From: Ideonella sp.
Lineage (GTDB): Bacteria; Pseudomonadota; Gammaproteobacteria; Burkholderiales; Burkholderiaceae_C
Direction: 5' to 3'
Length of the DNA stretch: 64,000 nucleotides
Assembly (NCBI GenBank): GCA_016721465.1
Contig: JADKIA010000004.1
Span: forward strand, 1-64,000
The notes under the pieces were generated by a model. The model ran no database searches. It was not told where the DNA came from and saw only the letters and a program-made list of their open reading frames with translations. The position numbers were made by a program, and so were the translations under genes. Shown piece after piece: positions 8,564-17,637 of the stretch (position 1 is its first letter; each line of letters begins with the position of its first letter).

Positions 8564-11500
8564 TCACGCAGCGTTCCAGAGTGCACACAGCCGGATGAAA
8601 TGTCGCTCCGACCACGTGATGGTGAGCGTCTGACCCGCCACTCTCGCGGAAATCTTGCGCATCGCCTCGGTGCCGCCCTCCTTCTCTGCCTTGAACCCTA
8701 GGATCCTGTCCTCGACGCTGTCGATCCAGGTGAACTCGGCATACATAAACTGAGCCGCGACGTCCGCGCAAAGACAAAGCATGTTGCCCGCGTTGTTCAA
8801 GTGCTCGGCATCCAGGCGCCCTACCAGGCTGAGAGCTTCAAAGTAATTCCCACCGCTGCGTTTCGGGAACGTCTGACCCGTAACCTGACAGCGACCTTGA
8901 TACTCCTGTTCGAGGAACTCCCGCGCGAGCTTGTTCGAAGACAAATCGCGTGCCACCGAGAAGGTAACGACTCTCGGATTCGTCCGATGACTCGTCACGG
9001 CATCACGCACCGCATCCTCGGCGGTCCTACGATAGCGATCCGGATTCGACACCGGTGCTGCTCCTCCGCCTCCATCGATAGGATTGCCAGTTGCTAAGCG
9101 ATGCAGACTTTGGACGCCTTCCTTGAAGCTCTTGAACTCCGGTAACTCCCGTTGCTTAGGTATGAGCTTCTCGAACTTTTCTATCACATCATCGGAAGCG
9201 TTCATAAGATACTCGGCAACCTTCCGCTTCCTGACATCCCCTCGAGCAAGGACGGCGATAGCCTCCTGCTCCTCGGACTTTTTCATGCCGAGCTTTTCGC
9301 CAAGGCCACGCGCCTCCAATGACGCCCTTTCAAAACCAGGCGGCAGCTCGTCAAGGGAGATATCGCACGGCTTGACGTAGGCGCCGCCGCAAGCTGGGAG
9401 CCAAGCGGCGTCCATCAAGAGACGCCCGGTGGCCGAAATGACTCCCTCGCGATTCGGGTTCTCGAACGACTGTCGGGTTGACGACTCGACCACGCCGCGG
9501 ATACAGCTGGAGTCCGCGAGGAGAAGTCTCCATATCAGCTTGCTTCGAACCGGGGTCGGATTCTGGAGCGCGCGTCCCAGGCTCTCGATCGCCCATTCAG
9601 GATCAAAGCTATCAAGTCCGCGCTTGTGCCAGCCATGCCAGCTCGTGATCACCACATGTCCACGGTAGTCCTTGGCGCGACGGGTAACGCGGGGAGTCCT
9701 CGCAACTCCCATGGCGAGCAGAGCGTCAGGATCATCTTGCTCATAGCAATCTGGTGGCGTGATGTAGAAGGTATCGTCACCCTCAAAGTATTCGTCGACC
9801 TCGGGAGAGCTCAGGTAGAGCTGAGAAGGCGTCACGAGCTTCAGATCGTCTCTGTTGCCAGCATGGACCCCAATCAAGAATGCTGTCGTCTTGATGGCAT
9901 CAAGTAATCGCCCCTTCTTCTCGAGGGAGTCGGTGGCGAGACCGGATACGACGATTCGGAAGTCCTTCTTCCAACGGGAGATGCTGACTTCCTTCTCGGC
10001 CTTTCGGTACTTCGGAAGGATCCTGGTCAGGGCGAAGTCCGCGAGGTCTGGCGGGCCGAGCTCCAGGTCATCCTGCAGGAAGGCGACGACGTCCTGCTTG
10101 GCCAGCAAGGACGCCTTGACCATCGGGAGCCCGTTTAGTTCTACAGAACCGTCTTGCGGAGGCAAGTAAGCGTTCGGCTGACCGTCCTTACCCTTCGGGA
10201 CGACGTGCTCCCCGCTCTCCAGCCGAACGATTGGGATGCTATGGAACGCATAGATGCTTGACTTTGAAACGTAGCTCATGAAACGAATCAGCCACTCGTC
10301 GCTCTGGGCTTTCAAGAAACCAGCGGTCAATCGAGACGCCATATTCTCGGCAGACACTTCCATATCTACGGCCAAGGGCTCCGATGCCCACTCAGCCTTC
10401 TGAAAGTAGCCGGATTGGGAACGTCGCCTGCCCACCAGCAACTGATAGAGCGCCGGATACCTGGCGCTCGTCAAGGCAGGATTCAACCAGCGAACGCCTT
10501 CGATCCCAAACAGCGTCTCCAGCTGTTCCGTATCAAAGACCTTCGTCAGTTCAGCACCACGGGCCATCTTCGCCTGGCGAGCGGAAACAAAGCCGCCCGT
10601 TGACGTAGGCATTAGGGGCAGGCGCTGCAAGGCATCCCTGACTGCGGCATGTACGGGATAGAAGAACGACCCTTCCGCAAATCGTTCGAAATCCAAAGGG
10701 AGAGCGGAGAGAGCTTCGAGCGAAAGGAGCTTCAGCTTCTTGAGCTGCTGGATCGATTCGACGAGAAGATCTGCGCTCTGCCGAACCAGTTGGCGATTGA
10801 ACTCGTCATCTTCGGGAACATTGTCTCGGGCAGGGGTCGTGCGGTATGGGGCTTGGAAGATGAGGCCGGTGTGGGTCTCCTTGTCAGTCTGGAAAAAGAC
10901 AAAGAGCTTTGCTCCCACCACTGGACTGATCGCCCCTTCATCCGACAACCGTTTGGTCAACTTGTAGGCGATCTGTACGAGGCGGCCCATTGGCGCCGTT
11001 TCACTGCCATCGTTATCTACAGGCTGCTCGAAGACCAGAAAGCAACTCTCCTCACCGTCTGCGGTGACGATGAACAGCTCCCTACCTCCGCTGGCCAGCG
11101 GCCTCTCCTCCCGTAGATAGTGTCCGGGCCTTCCATCGGCTTCCCATCGGATCTCAGCAAGGTTGCGGGTGAACAGTAGGGTTTCCGGACCGAGCTTGGC
11201 CAGTTTCGCGGCGATCTCCTTTCTGGCGGTGGTGCCCTTCTTCAAGCGCCTCGCTTCCACGTAGGCTGGTCGACACATCTCATGGTCGAAGGGGAGCACG
11301 AAGCGAGTCCTGTTTCGCTCGAGGTCCGGCGGCGATGCCACGGGCCTGAGTGTGTAAAGGTCCGTGATTTCAAAGCTCTCGCTACCCGAGTGGATCCGGG
11401 GCGACGCGGTGTAGGCAAAGACGGATTTGAACCCCAGGCCGAAGTGTCCAATCTTCGTGATGTCGGTTTTGCCCTTTCCGAAGTAGCTGATCGCCCTCAC

Positions 11501-11722
11501 GTTCTCCGGAGTGAACGGGTTGCCGTCATGTTCAATGACGAGCCGATCATCAAATACCTTGAACACGACCTCCTTGGCACCTGCGTCGTCGGCGTTCTGC
11601 AAGATTTCATAGACGAAGTGCGCCGTATCCGCATACATCGAGACCTGAGACATCCTGGATGCTCTGTCCTTGCCGAGCATCTCCTCGTTGTAAGCACTGA
11701 TTGCCCGGTAGTCGGTTGGCAC
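8564..11722 (-). CDS. Sacsin-like GHKL ATPase with HNH-like C-terminal region
   Basis: 1052 residues. The N-terminus is a Bergerat (GHKL) ATPase like that of sacsin: YEILQNADDAGAKEV (38-52) carries the Mg-binding Asn, and IEHDGNPF and GHFGLGFKSVF (92-102) are the D and G boxes. The long middle region has no recognised motif. The last 120 residues contain YQGRCQVTGQTF and then AEHLNNAGNMLCLC, a spacing that resembles an HNH nuclease core of the C-x-x-(C/T)...H...N...C type but lacks clear catalytic histidines, so activity is doubtful. It is encoded 9 bases downstream of the HEPN-SNF2 gene and is surely cotranscribed with it. Sacsin-like ATPases occur with helicases and nucleases in defence islands; the mechanism is unknown. 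Confidence 0.8.
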   Translation of the reverse strand: MPTDYRAISAYNEEMLGKDRASRMSQVSMYADTAHFVYEILQNADDAGAKEVVFKVFDDRLVIEHDGNPFTPENVRAISYFGKGKTDITKIGHFGLGFKSVFAYTASPRIHSGSESFEITDLYTLRPVASPPDLERNRTRFVLPFDHEMCRPAYVEARRLKKGTTARKEIAAKLAKLGPETLLFTRNLAEIRWEADGRPGHYLREERPLASGGRELFIVTADGEESCFLVFEQPVDNDGSETAPMGRLVQIAYKLTKRLSDEGAISPVVGAKLFVFFQTDKETHTGLIFQAPYRTTPARDNVPEDDEFNRQLVRQSADLLVESIQQLKKLKLLSLEALSALPLDFERFAEGSFFYPVHAAVRDALQRLPLMPTSTGGFVSARQAKMARGAELTKVFDTEQLETLFGIEGVRWLNPALTSARYPALYQLLVGRRRSQSGYFQKAEWASEPLAVDMEVSAENMASRLTAGFLKAQSDEWLIRFMSYVSKSSIYAFHSIPIVRLESGEHVVPKGKDGQPNAYLPPQDGSVELNGLPMVKASLLAKQDVVAFLQDDLELGPPDLADFALTRILPKYRKAEKEVSISRWKKDFRIVVSGLATDSLEKKGRLLDAIKTTAFLIGVHAGNRDDLKLVTPSQLYLSSPEVDEYFEGDDTFYITPPDCYEQDDPDALLAMGVARTPRVTRRAKDYRGHVVITSWHGWHKRGLDSFDPEWAIESLGRALQNPTPVRSKLIWRLLLADSSCIRGVVESSTRQSFENPNREGVISATGRLLMDAAWLPACGGAYVKPCDISLDELPPGFERASLEARGLGEKLGMKKSEEQEAIAVLARGDVRKRKVAEYLMNASDDVIEKFEKLIPKQRELPEFKSFKEGVQSLHRLATGNPIDGGGGAAPVSNPDRYRRTAEDAVRDAVTSHRTNPRVVTFSVARDLSSNKLAREFLEQEYQGRCQVTGQTFPKRSGGNYFEALSLVGRLDAEHLNNAGNMLCLCADVAAQFMYAEFTWIDSVEDRILGFKAEKEGGTEAMRKISARVAGQTLTITWSERHFIRLCALWNAA

Positions 11723-11731
11723 GGTGCACCC

Positions 11732-14700
11732 CTAGACTTCTACGCACAACACGCCGAGCACCGCCGCTTCGGCAACTATTTCTGCCTGTCCGGCGACCCT
11801 TGAAAGCTCTTCTGACCGTCTTTCAAAGTCCCGATTGGCAGCTTCGAGTTGACCCTCTTTCATCCGCCGAATGCGCGCATCAGTAGCTTGATCGCGTTGC
11901 TCTTCGAGCAGTGCCACACGGGCCTGGTGCGAGGCCTTGAGCGATGCCATCCTGATTTCTGCAGACTGAGTCACGGACTCAATGTGTTCTTCGCGCCGGC
12001 TCATCCAGACCCGGTAGTGAATGGTCTCCAGTCGTTCCTCCTCGGCGACCGTGATTGCTGCCACGTCCTGAGCGGCGGTGGCACCCTCGAGCAACTCCAG
12101 CAGGGCTTTCGAGTGCTCTTCGCTCTCACAGACCGGCTGGAAGGCGAAGGACTCTGTCACGCCCATGACCTTCCACCGGTAAATCGCGAAAGGATAGCGT
12201 CCTGATGCAACGTTCGATGACTTGGCCGATACGGAACACGCGAGCGCAGATGTGGGCTCCGATGTCTTGGCGGCCTGCCTGGCCAAGGGATGCGTGGGCG
12301 TGACGAACATAGCCGACCGGTCCTCGTCGGCTGCTGCCGGGTCGAAAGTCAATCGCAGATAGGGGTCGTTGCCCTTGAGCCAGCGCTCCCAGGCTCGGTC
12401 AACGGCACCGACCTGCGAGACCGCCTTGAAGTCGCTGATCAACCGGTTCCGGATTTCTTGATTGAGCTGAATGCTCACGATCGGCTGACGGCCCTGCAGC
12501 TTGTACGACCGACCCGAGTCGAGCGCCGAGAGGTAACCTTCAATGAGGTTTCGAATCCTGGGTGGCGTGAGCCAGAAGCTCGATGCACTCTTGATCAGCG
12601 CCTCATCGTGCTTCGGCACCGAGAGGCCGAACAGCGTCGCCTGTTGCTCCTCAAGAAGCGTCTGCTCCTGCACCACACGGATCTCGTTATCGGCAAGCTG
12701 CTGGAGCCGGTGGGACTGCTCTTCCAATGTCAGCTGGAGGTTTTCGGCGATACCGCGGATCTCGCGCGTGAGATTGCCGAGAATTTCTTCGCTACCGCCG
12801 AGCGCCTGCCGGAACACGCCGATTCGAAGCAGACACCGCTCGTAGATCTCGGCATCCACGGTGCCCGGCGTGATGAAGTTGAAGATCGCCACGGTCTCGC
12901 TTCGCTGCCCGTAGCGGTCGATACGACCAATGCGCTGCTCTACTCGCATCGGGTTCCATGGCAAGTCGTAGTTGACGATGCCGTCACAGAATTGGTAATC
13001 GAGGCCTTCACAGCCCACCTCGGAGGACAGCAGCAGGTCTATCGCACGAGGATCATCCTTCGGGCGGCTGAATCGGTTGCGCAGTTCACGGCGCTCTTCC
13101 TCTGGAACATCCCCGTGGATCAGTCCGATGCGGATGCTTTCCCGCTGGAGCTTGTCCACCAAATAGGCGAGCGTGTGACGGAAGGTGCTGAACACAAGCA
13201 GCTTGTTGTTCGCCAGAGCCTGCTTGTCGAGCACGACCTTGGCGAACGCCGAAAACTTGGGATCTTCCGAACTCAGGCCCTTGGCCAGCCGAACGAGTTC
13301 ATCGACGTCGGCGCGGAACTCCGCAAACGCCTCGGTCATCGCCTGCACCCCGTCTTCGCTGTCCGTCTCGCTCAGTTCAAGTCGGGTCAGCTGGCCTGAA
13401 AGGATGGCCTCCAGGTAAGGCGCCAGACCAAATACGCAACTCGCCACTTGCCTGCGGATCGTCGTCATCATGAACTGCAGGTTTCGGTCGCCGTGCCGAT
13501 GGGCAAGAATCCTGGCGACCAAGTCGAGCACCCCTCGGTGCAGACGTTCCTGCTCTGCCGTGAAGTCGACGGACACCGTCTCAGGCTTTCGTGTCGTGAA
13601 ATTGCCGATATCGCGCCGACGCGTCCGATTGATGATCGGCGCGAAGGTGTAGAGCGACTCCAGTTCCCTCACGACCGTCAGGCGGTCTTCGATTCGCAGC
13701 TCTTGTTGAGTCAGGGCGTCGAGGAGTGGTTGGACCCGCGCGTCTGCTGACAGGACCGAGGATCCCCAATCGGTCCCCAGGGCCAGCGCGAGTCTTTCTC
13801 GCGCGGCGGCAATCCATCCCGGCTTCGCATTGCGCGCGATTTCGATCGCCGCGTTGATGTGGGGGTTGGGCTCGGCCATGTGGTCGAAATCGCGACGGCT
13901 AGGGAGCAAGTCGGGGCGAACCAGTTGAAGCAAAGTGAAGAGGTCGTTGTCGCCCAACTGAATGGGCGTCGCAGACAGCAGCACCACGGCCTCCGCGTTG
14001 TCGCAGAAGTACCTGACCGTCCTGTAGGCCCAAGTGTCAGTGTTCCGGATGTGGTGCGCCTCGTCCACGATGACGAGATCGAAGGCCGGCGGAGGATCGA
14101 GATCCAGAAGCCCCAGGATCTTTCGGCCCTTGCCTTGCTTTCCCAGCAGTAGACCTTCGTCGAACAGCGAATACGGAACGATCGAGCGCGCAAATTGCTG
14201 CGGCCAGGCTCCATCGAGGTGGGTCTCCTCGATGCAGTAGCGCAGGGCGTCACCGTCGATGTGGGTGAACTGCTCGTCGAAGCGCTTGAGTTCCTCCAGC
14301 CACTTGCGCTCGGCGACCAGCGGCTTCGGGCAGATGACCAGCACGGACTTCAGCTCACGACGGGCCTGAAGCTCCTTCAGGATGAGGCCTGCCTCGATCG
14401 TCTTGCCTACGCCGACCTCGTCTGCGATCAGCAGTCGAGGGCGATCCGCCTGAATCAATTTCAGGACCGGCCTGAATTGGTATGGGACGAAATTGATTCG
14501 TGATGCGTACAGTGAGTAGAGGTGCCCGGTGCTGGGATGCCTGAGCTGAGTGGCCGTCAGCGCGGCGTGCAGCGCTTCTGGTTCGACGTTCTTTCGGCTC
14601 GGCTTCAGGACGATAGGCTCGACCTGAGACTCGTAGTAGGTCGCGACCTCGCCCCCATGAAAAACCGTGAAGCGAGCCTCCGGGTCGCCGGGAACGACCT

Positions 14701-15253
14701 CAAGCACGGCCCCGGTGATGTCGGGGCGCGCCTTGAGGCGAACGACGGTCCCCTTCGAGATGCCGCCCCTGACTTGTGCAACCGGTGCTGCGACGTCGTC
14801 AATCTTCGGTCGCGGCGCCAGCTCACCGAGCACCCGTCCGCGTTCGGCCTGTGCCCGATCCAAGGTCGCCTGATCTGCACCGAGTACGCCGAGAAGCCGA
14901 TACAGCGTGTCGACGTCACGATAGGCGTCTTCTGATCGAAGTCCCCCAGGCGGCAAGTGAGCCCATCTGTTGCGGATTCCTTGCGCCTCCTTCAGCCAAT
15001 TGCGCGTCTGCTGATCGAGGTTCAGTCGATACCCAAGCGGATTCCAGTTCTGATCGAACACCCGAAGTAGTCCGGCGAGGTCCAGACCGGCCAGTGAATC
15101 CACTCGCCTATCGGAGACCAGTCGCTGCTGCTGAATCGAGAGCCGATCGACGACACAAGACTGCCACCAGTCCTTGCCAACCTGTGGCAACTCACGCTCC
15201 AGTACGCCAGCGATCGCTGCGGCAACATCTGCCAGGATTTGATGCATGGACAT
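11732..15253 (-). CDS. Swt1-type HEPN domain fused to SNF2 helicase
   Basis: 1173 residues. Residues 1-130 look like a Swt1-type HEPN domain, with the R-x4-H motif as RNRWAH (94-99) followed by SEDAYRDVDTLYRLL. The SNF2/RapA-like helicase follows: Walker A ADEVGVGKT (277-285), VDEAHH (about 402), SATPIQ (about 435), then a helicase C domain ending GCEGLDYQFCDGIVNYDLPW and RIGRIDRYGQ. The C-terminus (about 1080-1160) is a charged coiled coil. Swt1 HEPN domains include RNases, so a DNA translocase linked to an RNA-cutting domain is plausible. Start is ATG 15253 or the second ATG at 15247. It heads the operon with the sacsin-like gene. Confidence 0.85.
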   Translation of the reverse strand: MSMHQILADVAAAIAGVLERELPQVGKDWWQSCVVDRLSIQQQRLVSDRRVDSLAGLDLAGLLRVFDQNWNPLGYRLNLDQQTRNWLKEAQGIRNRWAHLPPGGLRSEDAYRDVDTLYRLLGVLGADQATLDRAQAERGRVLGELAPRPKIDDVAAPVAQVRGGISKGTVVRLKARPDITGAVLEVVPGDPEARFTVFHGGEVATYYESQVEPIVLKPSRKNVEPEALHAALTATQLRHPSTGHLYSLYASRINFVPYQFRPVLKLIQADRPRLLIADEVGVGKTIEAGLILKELQARRELKSVLVICPKPLVAERKWLEELKRFDEQFTHIDGDALRYCIEETHLDGAWPQQFARSIVPYSLFDEGLLLGKQGKGRKILGLLDLDPPPAFDLVIVDEAHHIRNTDTWAYRTVRYFCDNAEAVVLLSATPIQLGDNDLFTLLQLVRPDLLPSRRDFDHMAEPNPHINAAIEIARNAKPGWIAAARERLALALGTDWGSSVLSADARVQPLLDALTQQELRIEDRLTVVRELESLYTFAPIINRTRRRDIGNFTTRKPETVSVDFTAEQERLHRGVLDLVARILAHRHGDRNLQFMMTTIRRQVASCVFGLAPYLEAILSGQLTRLELSETDSEDGVQAMTEAFAEFRADVDELVRLAKGLSSEDPKFSAFAKVVLDKQALANNKLLVFSTFRHTLAYLVDKLQRESIRIGLIHGDVPEEERRELRNRFSRPKDDPRAIDLLLSSEVGCEGLDYQFCDGIVNYDLPWNPMRVEQRIGRIDRYGQRSETVAIFNFITPGTVDAEIYERCLLRIGVFRQALGGSEEILGNLTREIRGIAENLQLTLEEQSHRLQQLADNEIRVVQEQTLLEEQQATLFGLSVPKHDEALIKSASSFWLTPPRIRNLIEGYLSALDSGRSYKLQGRQPIVSIQLNQEIRNRLISDFKAVSQVGAVDRAWERWLKGNDPYLRLTFDPAAADEDRSAMFVTPTHPLARQAAKTSEPTSALACSVSAKSSNVASGRYPFAIYRWKVMGVTESFAFQPVCESEEHSKALLELLEGATAAQDVAAITVAEEERLETIHYRVWMSRREEHIESVTQSAEIRMASLKASHQARVALLEEQRDQATDARIRRMKEGQLEAANRDFERRSEELSRVAGQAEIVAEAAVLGVLCVEV

Positions 15254-15444
15254 TCAGATGTTCCCCCTGTGGCCGCAAACTGGACGGTCTCGAATACTTT
15301 CACTGAACGAGCTCATCCGATGAGCCACCTCGAAGCTCTTCAAGCTCCCGCTCTGATGCCCCTTTGCAAGCGGGCACTCGGGCAGTTCGGATCGAGCCGC
15401 AGTCGGGGCATCGCGCATGGACGGGCACTCGATCGACATGTCGG
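15254..15444. other. Intergenic with possible broken zinc-ribbon fragment
   Basis: Between the HEPN-SNF2 start and the small ORF downstream of abiEi. On the minus strand, two frames together give MSIECPSM and then CPDCGSIRTARVPACKGASE, which could be a tiny cysteine-rich (zinc-ribbon) protein broken by a one-base shift near 15410. Too short and too broken to call a gene. Confidence 0.25.
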
Positions 15445-15558
15445 CTACCCGATGCCGGCGAGCAGCCGGTCGATGAGATCACTGGCCTGGCGCTGCCGGA
15501 GCACCCTGGCCTCGCGGAGTTCAGGCTCCGGCCCTTCGCCAAGCTCGAACTTGACCAT
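15445..15558 (-). CDS. Small 37-residue ORF coupled to abiEi
   Basis: Starts at an ATG overlapping the abiEi stop (TGATG) and encodes 37 charged residues beginning MVKFELGEGPEPELREARVL. This is where an AbiEii nucleotidyltransferase toxin gene is normally found. It is far too short for AbiEii and shows no polymerase-beta motif, so it may be an unrelated small protein or the stub of a deleted toxin. Low confidence. Confidence 0.35.
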   Translation of the reverse strand: MVKFELGEGPEPELREARVLRQRQASDLIDRLLAGIG

Positions 15559-16655
15559 CAGAAGCCGATCCTTGTCCGGCGCAGGTGCTCGGCCAATTCC
15601 TTGGCGCGCCCCTCGGCGCGCACCAGGTCCAGGTAGGTCTGGATCGGGCTGGCCAGCCAGACACCGTCCACCCGCTGCCTGAACAGCAGATCCCCTGGCG
15701 ACTTGGCGTCGATGACCACCAGATTCGCGCCCTCGCTGACGGGGCGGACGCCCAGCTCACCCAGCGCAGCTTCGGTGGCCGAACCGGCCGGCAAGCGGAT
15801 GCGAACCTGCGAGACGTTCGACAGAAAAGGGGCGTAGCGCTGGGCAGCCGCTTCATGGGTGACCGCGTAGTCGATCCCACGCGAAGAACACACACCATCG
15901 AGTCCAGCGGCCAGCGCGTCGACCTTCATGGAAGGAACGAAGAACCTGCGCATCGCCTCAGCCGGTTGCTGCCGCAGGCTCGTGGCCCAGGCATCCAGCA
16001 GCGCAGCAGGCTGACTCACGCGCCGCTGCTTTCCCGGCCCCTGCCCCCGTGAGTCCAACCAGTCGAGTCGTTCCAGTTCGGTCAAGACCATCGATACCGT
16101 CGATGGGGAAGCCGAGACGTCTTCGGCTAGCTCGGTCACCCCAAGCCAGTCCTCGCGGCGCATCAGCAGGCCATGCAATACGTGAGCGCGACGCCCTGAA
16201 AACAGCGAGCGGATAGCGCGAGAGGTCGACTTCGACGGTGGCTTGTCCACGAAGAAGAGCGCCCCCGGTGCGGGGAGGTACAGGCTGCCCCCAGCGTCGA
16301 AATATCCGACCCGCTCCGCTTTCAGCAAGTCCTTGGCGCCCGGGGAGATCGATTCGGCCGCGAGCAGCGGCACGGCGTCTTCTGCGCCGGCATCGACACT
16401 GCGCCGCGACGCCTCATCCCGGATCTGCCAAAGTGCCTGCCGGACATCCCGCGGATAGAGCGCCTTTCGGATCCCGACCAGCAGTCTCAATGGACGTCCG
16501 GCGACCTGCATCGAGACCGAAACGTCGTTCACCGCGGCCTGCCCGCCAGCGTCGCCCTGACACGCAAGGTCAGCCGTCACTTCCGGAAGGGCCCGCAAGG
16601 CTTCCAGGAGTTCGGCGATCAACGCGCTCTCGACTTGAGGTGTGTTCACGACCAT
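15558..16655 (-). CDS. abiEi: AbiEi-type (type IV antitoxin) winged-helix regulator
   Basis: 365 residues. The winged helix is in the middle: WLGVTELAEDVSASPSTVSMVLTELERL (about residues 165-195), then a basic segment DSRGQGPGKQRR. The C-terminal half, with MKVDALAAGLDG and LVVIDAKSPGDLLF, is the AbiEi-like domain that ends in PIQTYLDLVRAEGRAKELAEHLR, a block typical of this family. In abiE systems this protein neutralises a nucleotidyltransferase and represses its own operon. No AbiEii partner is present here; the divergent gene at 16.8 kb and the operators between suggest it acts mainly as a regulator. Confidence 0.8.
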   Translation of the reverse strand: MVVNTPQVESALIAELLEALRALPEVTADLACQGDAGGQAAVNDVSVSMQVAGRPLRLLVGIRKALYPRDVRQALWQIRDEASRRSVDAGAEDAVPLLAAESISPGAKDLLKAERVGYFDAGGSLYLPAPGALFFVDKPPSKSTSRAIRSLFSGRRAHVLHGLLMRREDWLGVTELAEDVSASPSTVSMVLTELERLDWLDSRGQGPGKQRRVSQPAALLDAWATSLRQQPAEAMRRFFVPSMKVDALAAGLDGVCSSRGIDYAVTHEAAAQRYAPFLSNVSQVRIRLPAGSATEAALGELGVRPVSEGANLVVIDAKSPGDLLFRQRVDGVWLASPIQTYLDLVRAEGRAKELAEHLRRTRIGF

Positions 16656-16667
16656 GCCTCATGAGTT

Positions 16668-16685
16668 ATTCGCTGTACAGCGAAT
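16668..16685. promoter_or_regulatory. Operator-like palindrome 1, next to abiEi start
   Basis: Perfect 18-base palindrome ATTCGCTGTACAGCGAAT, 12 bases upstream of the abiEi ATG. The same half-site (TT-Y-GCTG / CAGC-R-AA) recurs 54 bases away at 16723-16738. Confidence 0.75.
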
Positions 16686-16694
16686 GAAGGTACT

Positions 16695-16703
16695 GTATAG
16701 AAT
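16695..16703 (+). promoter_or_regulatory. Possible -10 region between the two palindromes
   Basis: GTATAGAAT is an AT-rich, -10-like element in an otherwise GC-rich gap between abiEi and the divergent gene. Its position between the two operators would let bound AbiEi block transcription. The -35 is not clear. Confidence 0.35.
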
Positions 16704-16722
16704 ATTCCGAGTTATGGCAATC

Positions 16723-16738
16723 TTTGCTGCACAGCAAA
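16723..16738. promoter_or_regulatory. Operator-like palindrome 2
   Basis: TTTGCTGCACAGCAAA has arms TTTGCTG and CAGCAAA around CA. Twelve of its 14 arm bases match the first palindrome, and the centres are 54 bp apart, about five helical turns. AbiEi proteins are known to bind paired inverted repeats cooperatively and bend the DNA. Confidence 0.7.
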
Positions 16739-16805
16739 ATTGACTCCAGACCAGCTTAGCAGACCCAAACACCGTCACGACGCCCTCGAAGGGAATGCGA
16801 CACCC

Positions 16806-17423
16806 ATGTCCTCCAGCAAGCCGCCAAAGACACGCACGGGGGCTGACGACGCCTCCAGCCTGCAGACTCTGCTGGCCCTCTCGCTGGACGGAAGACGGGA
16901 AGCCGTGGCCCGGGACGTGCGCCGCCGAGCACCGCAGTTCAGCACCATCTCCGCCCATGATCTGGCAGATGCGCTGGACGTGCCGGAGCACTGGCGGCCG
17001 GGCAACGAATGGTCGTTCACTCGCTACGCGCCGATCGTCAGCGCCGAGGAACATGCCAGGTACAACTCCCCGGCATCCGAACTCGTCTACTTGATCGAAG
17101 ACGCCGTATCGGCCGAGCGGTTCCTGCAACTTCTGAAGCATTCCGAGCCGCTCGACGATGCCGACGACCCGAGCTTCGCGTTCCTGACCAAGGTCGAACG
17201 CAGCCGCCTGGAGGATGCGATCGCCGAGAAGCAGATGGAAGCCAACGAGTCGAACGGAATGAACTGCATCGCAAGATGCTCGGTCGAGAGCGACTCTGGG
17301 GCGGTGCTGGAATTCGAAGGAGACGTCGAGGACGACGGGGCCTGCATCAATCTGCGCACGCCGTATGACAAGCGCGCAAAGCGATTCACAGACCTCGCTC
17401 GTTGCCGCACGTCGTGCTGGTAG
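16806..17423 (+). CDS. Unrecognised protein divergent from abiEi
   Basis: About 205 residues from ATG 16806; an in-frame TTG at 16740 would add 22 residues but overlaps the operator. The sequence reads as a real protein through at least residue 190 (for example FSTISAHDLADALDVPEHW, NEWSFTRYAPIVSAEEHARY, SPASELVYLIEDAVSAERFLQLL). The last residues (ARCRTSCW) look like an out-of-frame tail, so a one-base break near 17390 may cut a longer protein; the next frame continues with HVVLVVVVYSG. No family recognised. Its promoter is shared with abiEi. Confidence 0.55.
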   Translation: MSSSKPPKTRTGADDASSLQTLLALSLDGRREAVARDVRRRAPQFSTISAHDLADALDVPEHWRPGNEWSFTRYAPIVSAEEHARYNSPASELVYLIEDAVSAERFLQLLKHSEPLDDADDPSFAFLTKVERSRLEDAIAEKQMEANESNGMNCIARCSVESDSGAVLEFEGDVEDDGACINLRTPYDKRAKRFTDLARCRTSCW

Positions 17424-17637
17424 TGGTCGTCTATTCAGGATCCCCAGATCGAGCGGACTGCGCAGCCATGAACCCAGCTATCTTGTCTTCGTCAGCAAAG
17501 GGCACGCGCCACAGCGACATCTTCGGTGGTGCCAACTGCGTGGGCGCGACGCTTCGGACCCATCCAATCTTCGCCACAGCCACCCAAGTGCACTGTTCCC
17601 TTCCGCGCAGCGCCATCCTCCACGGACGAACTCTCTG
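17424..17637. other. Intergenic, or displaced tail of the preceding gene
   Basis: About 214 bases. One plus-strand frame is open throughout but has low protein-like character after the first 15 residues. No terminator or repeat seen. It should contain the promoter of the following three-gene operon; no clear -35/-10 found. Confidence 0.3.

Noticed and set aside
12290..13399. 369-residue plus-strand frame opposite the SNF2 helicase
   Set aside because: Antisense to the helicase C domain; no domain of its own.
15254..16655. Complete AbiE toxin-antitoxin system
   Set aside because: No nucleotidyltransferase-type AbiEii gene lies on either side of abiEi.
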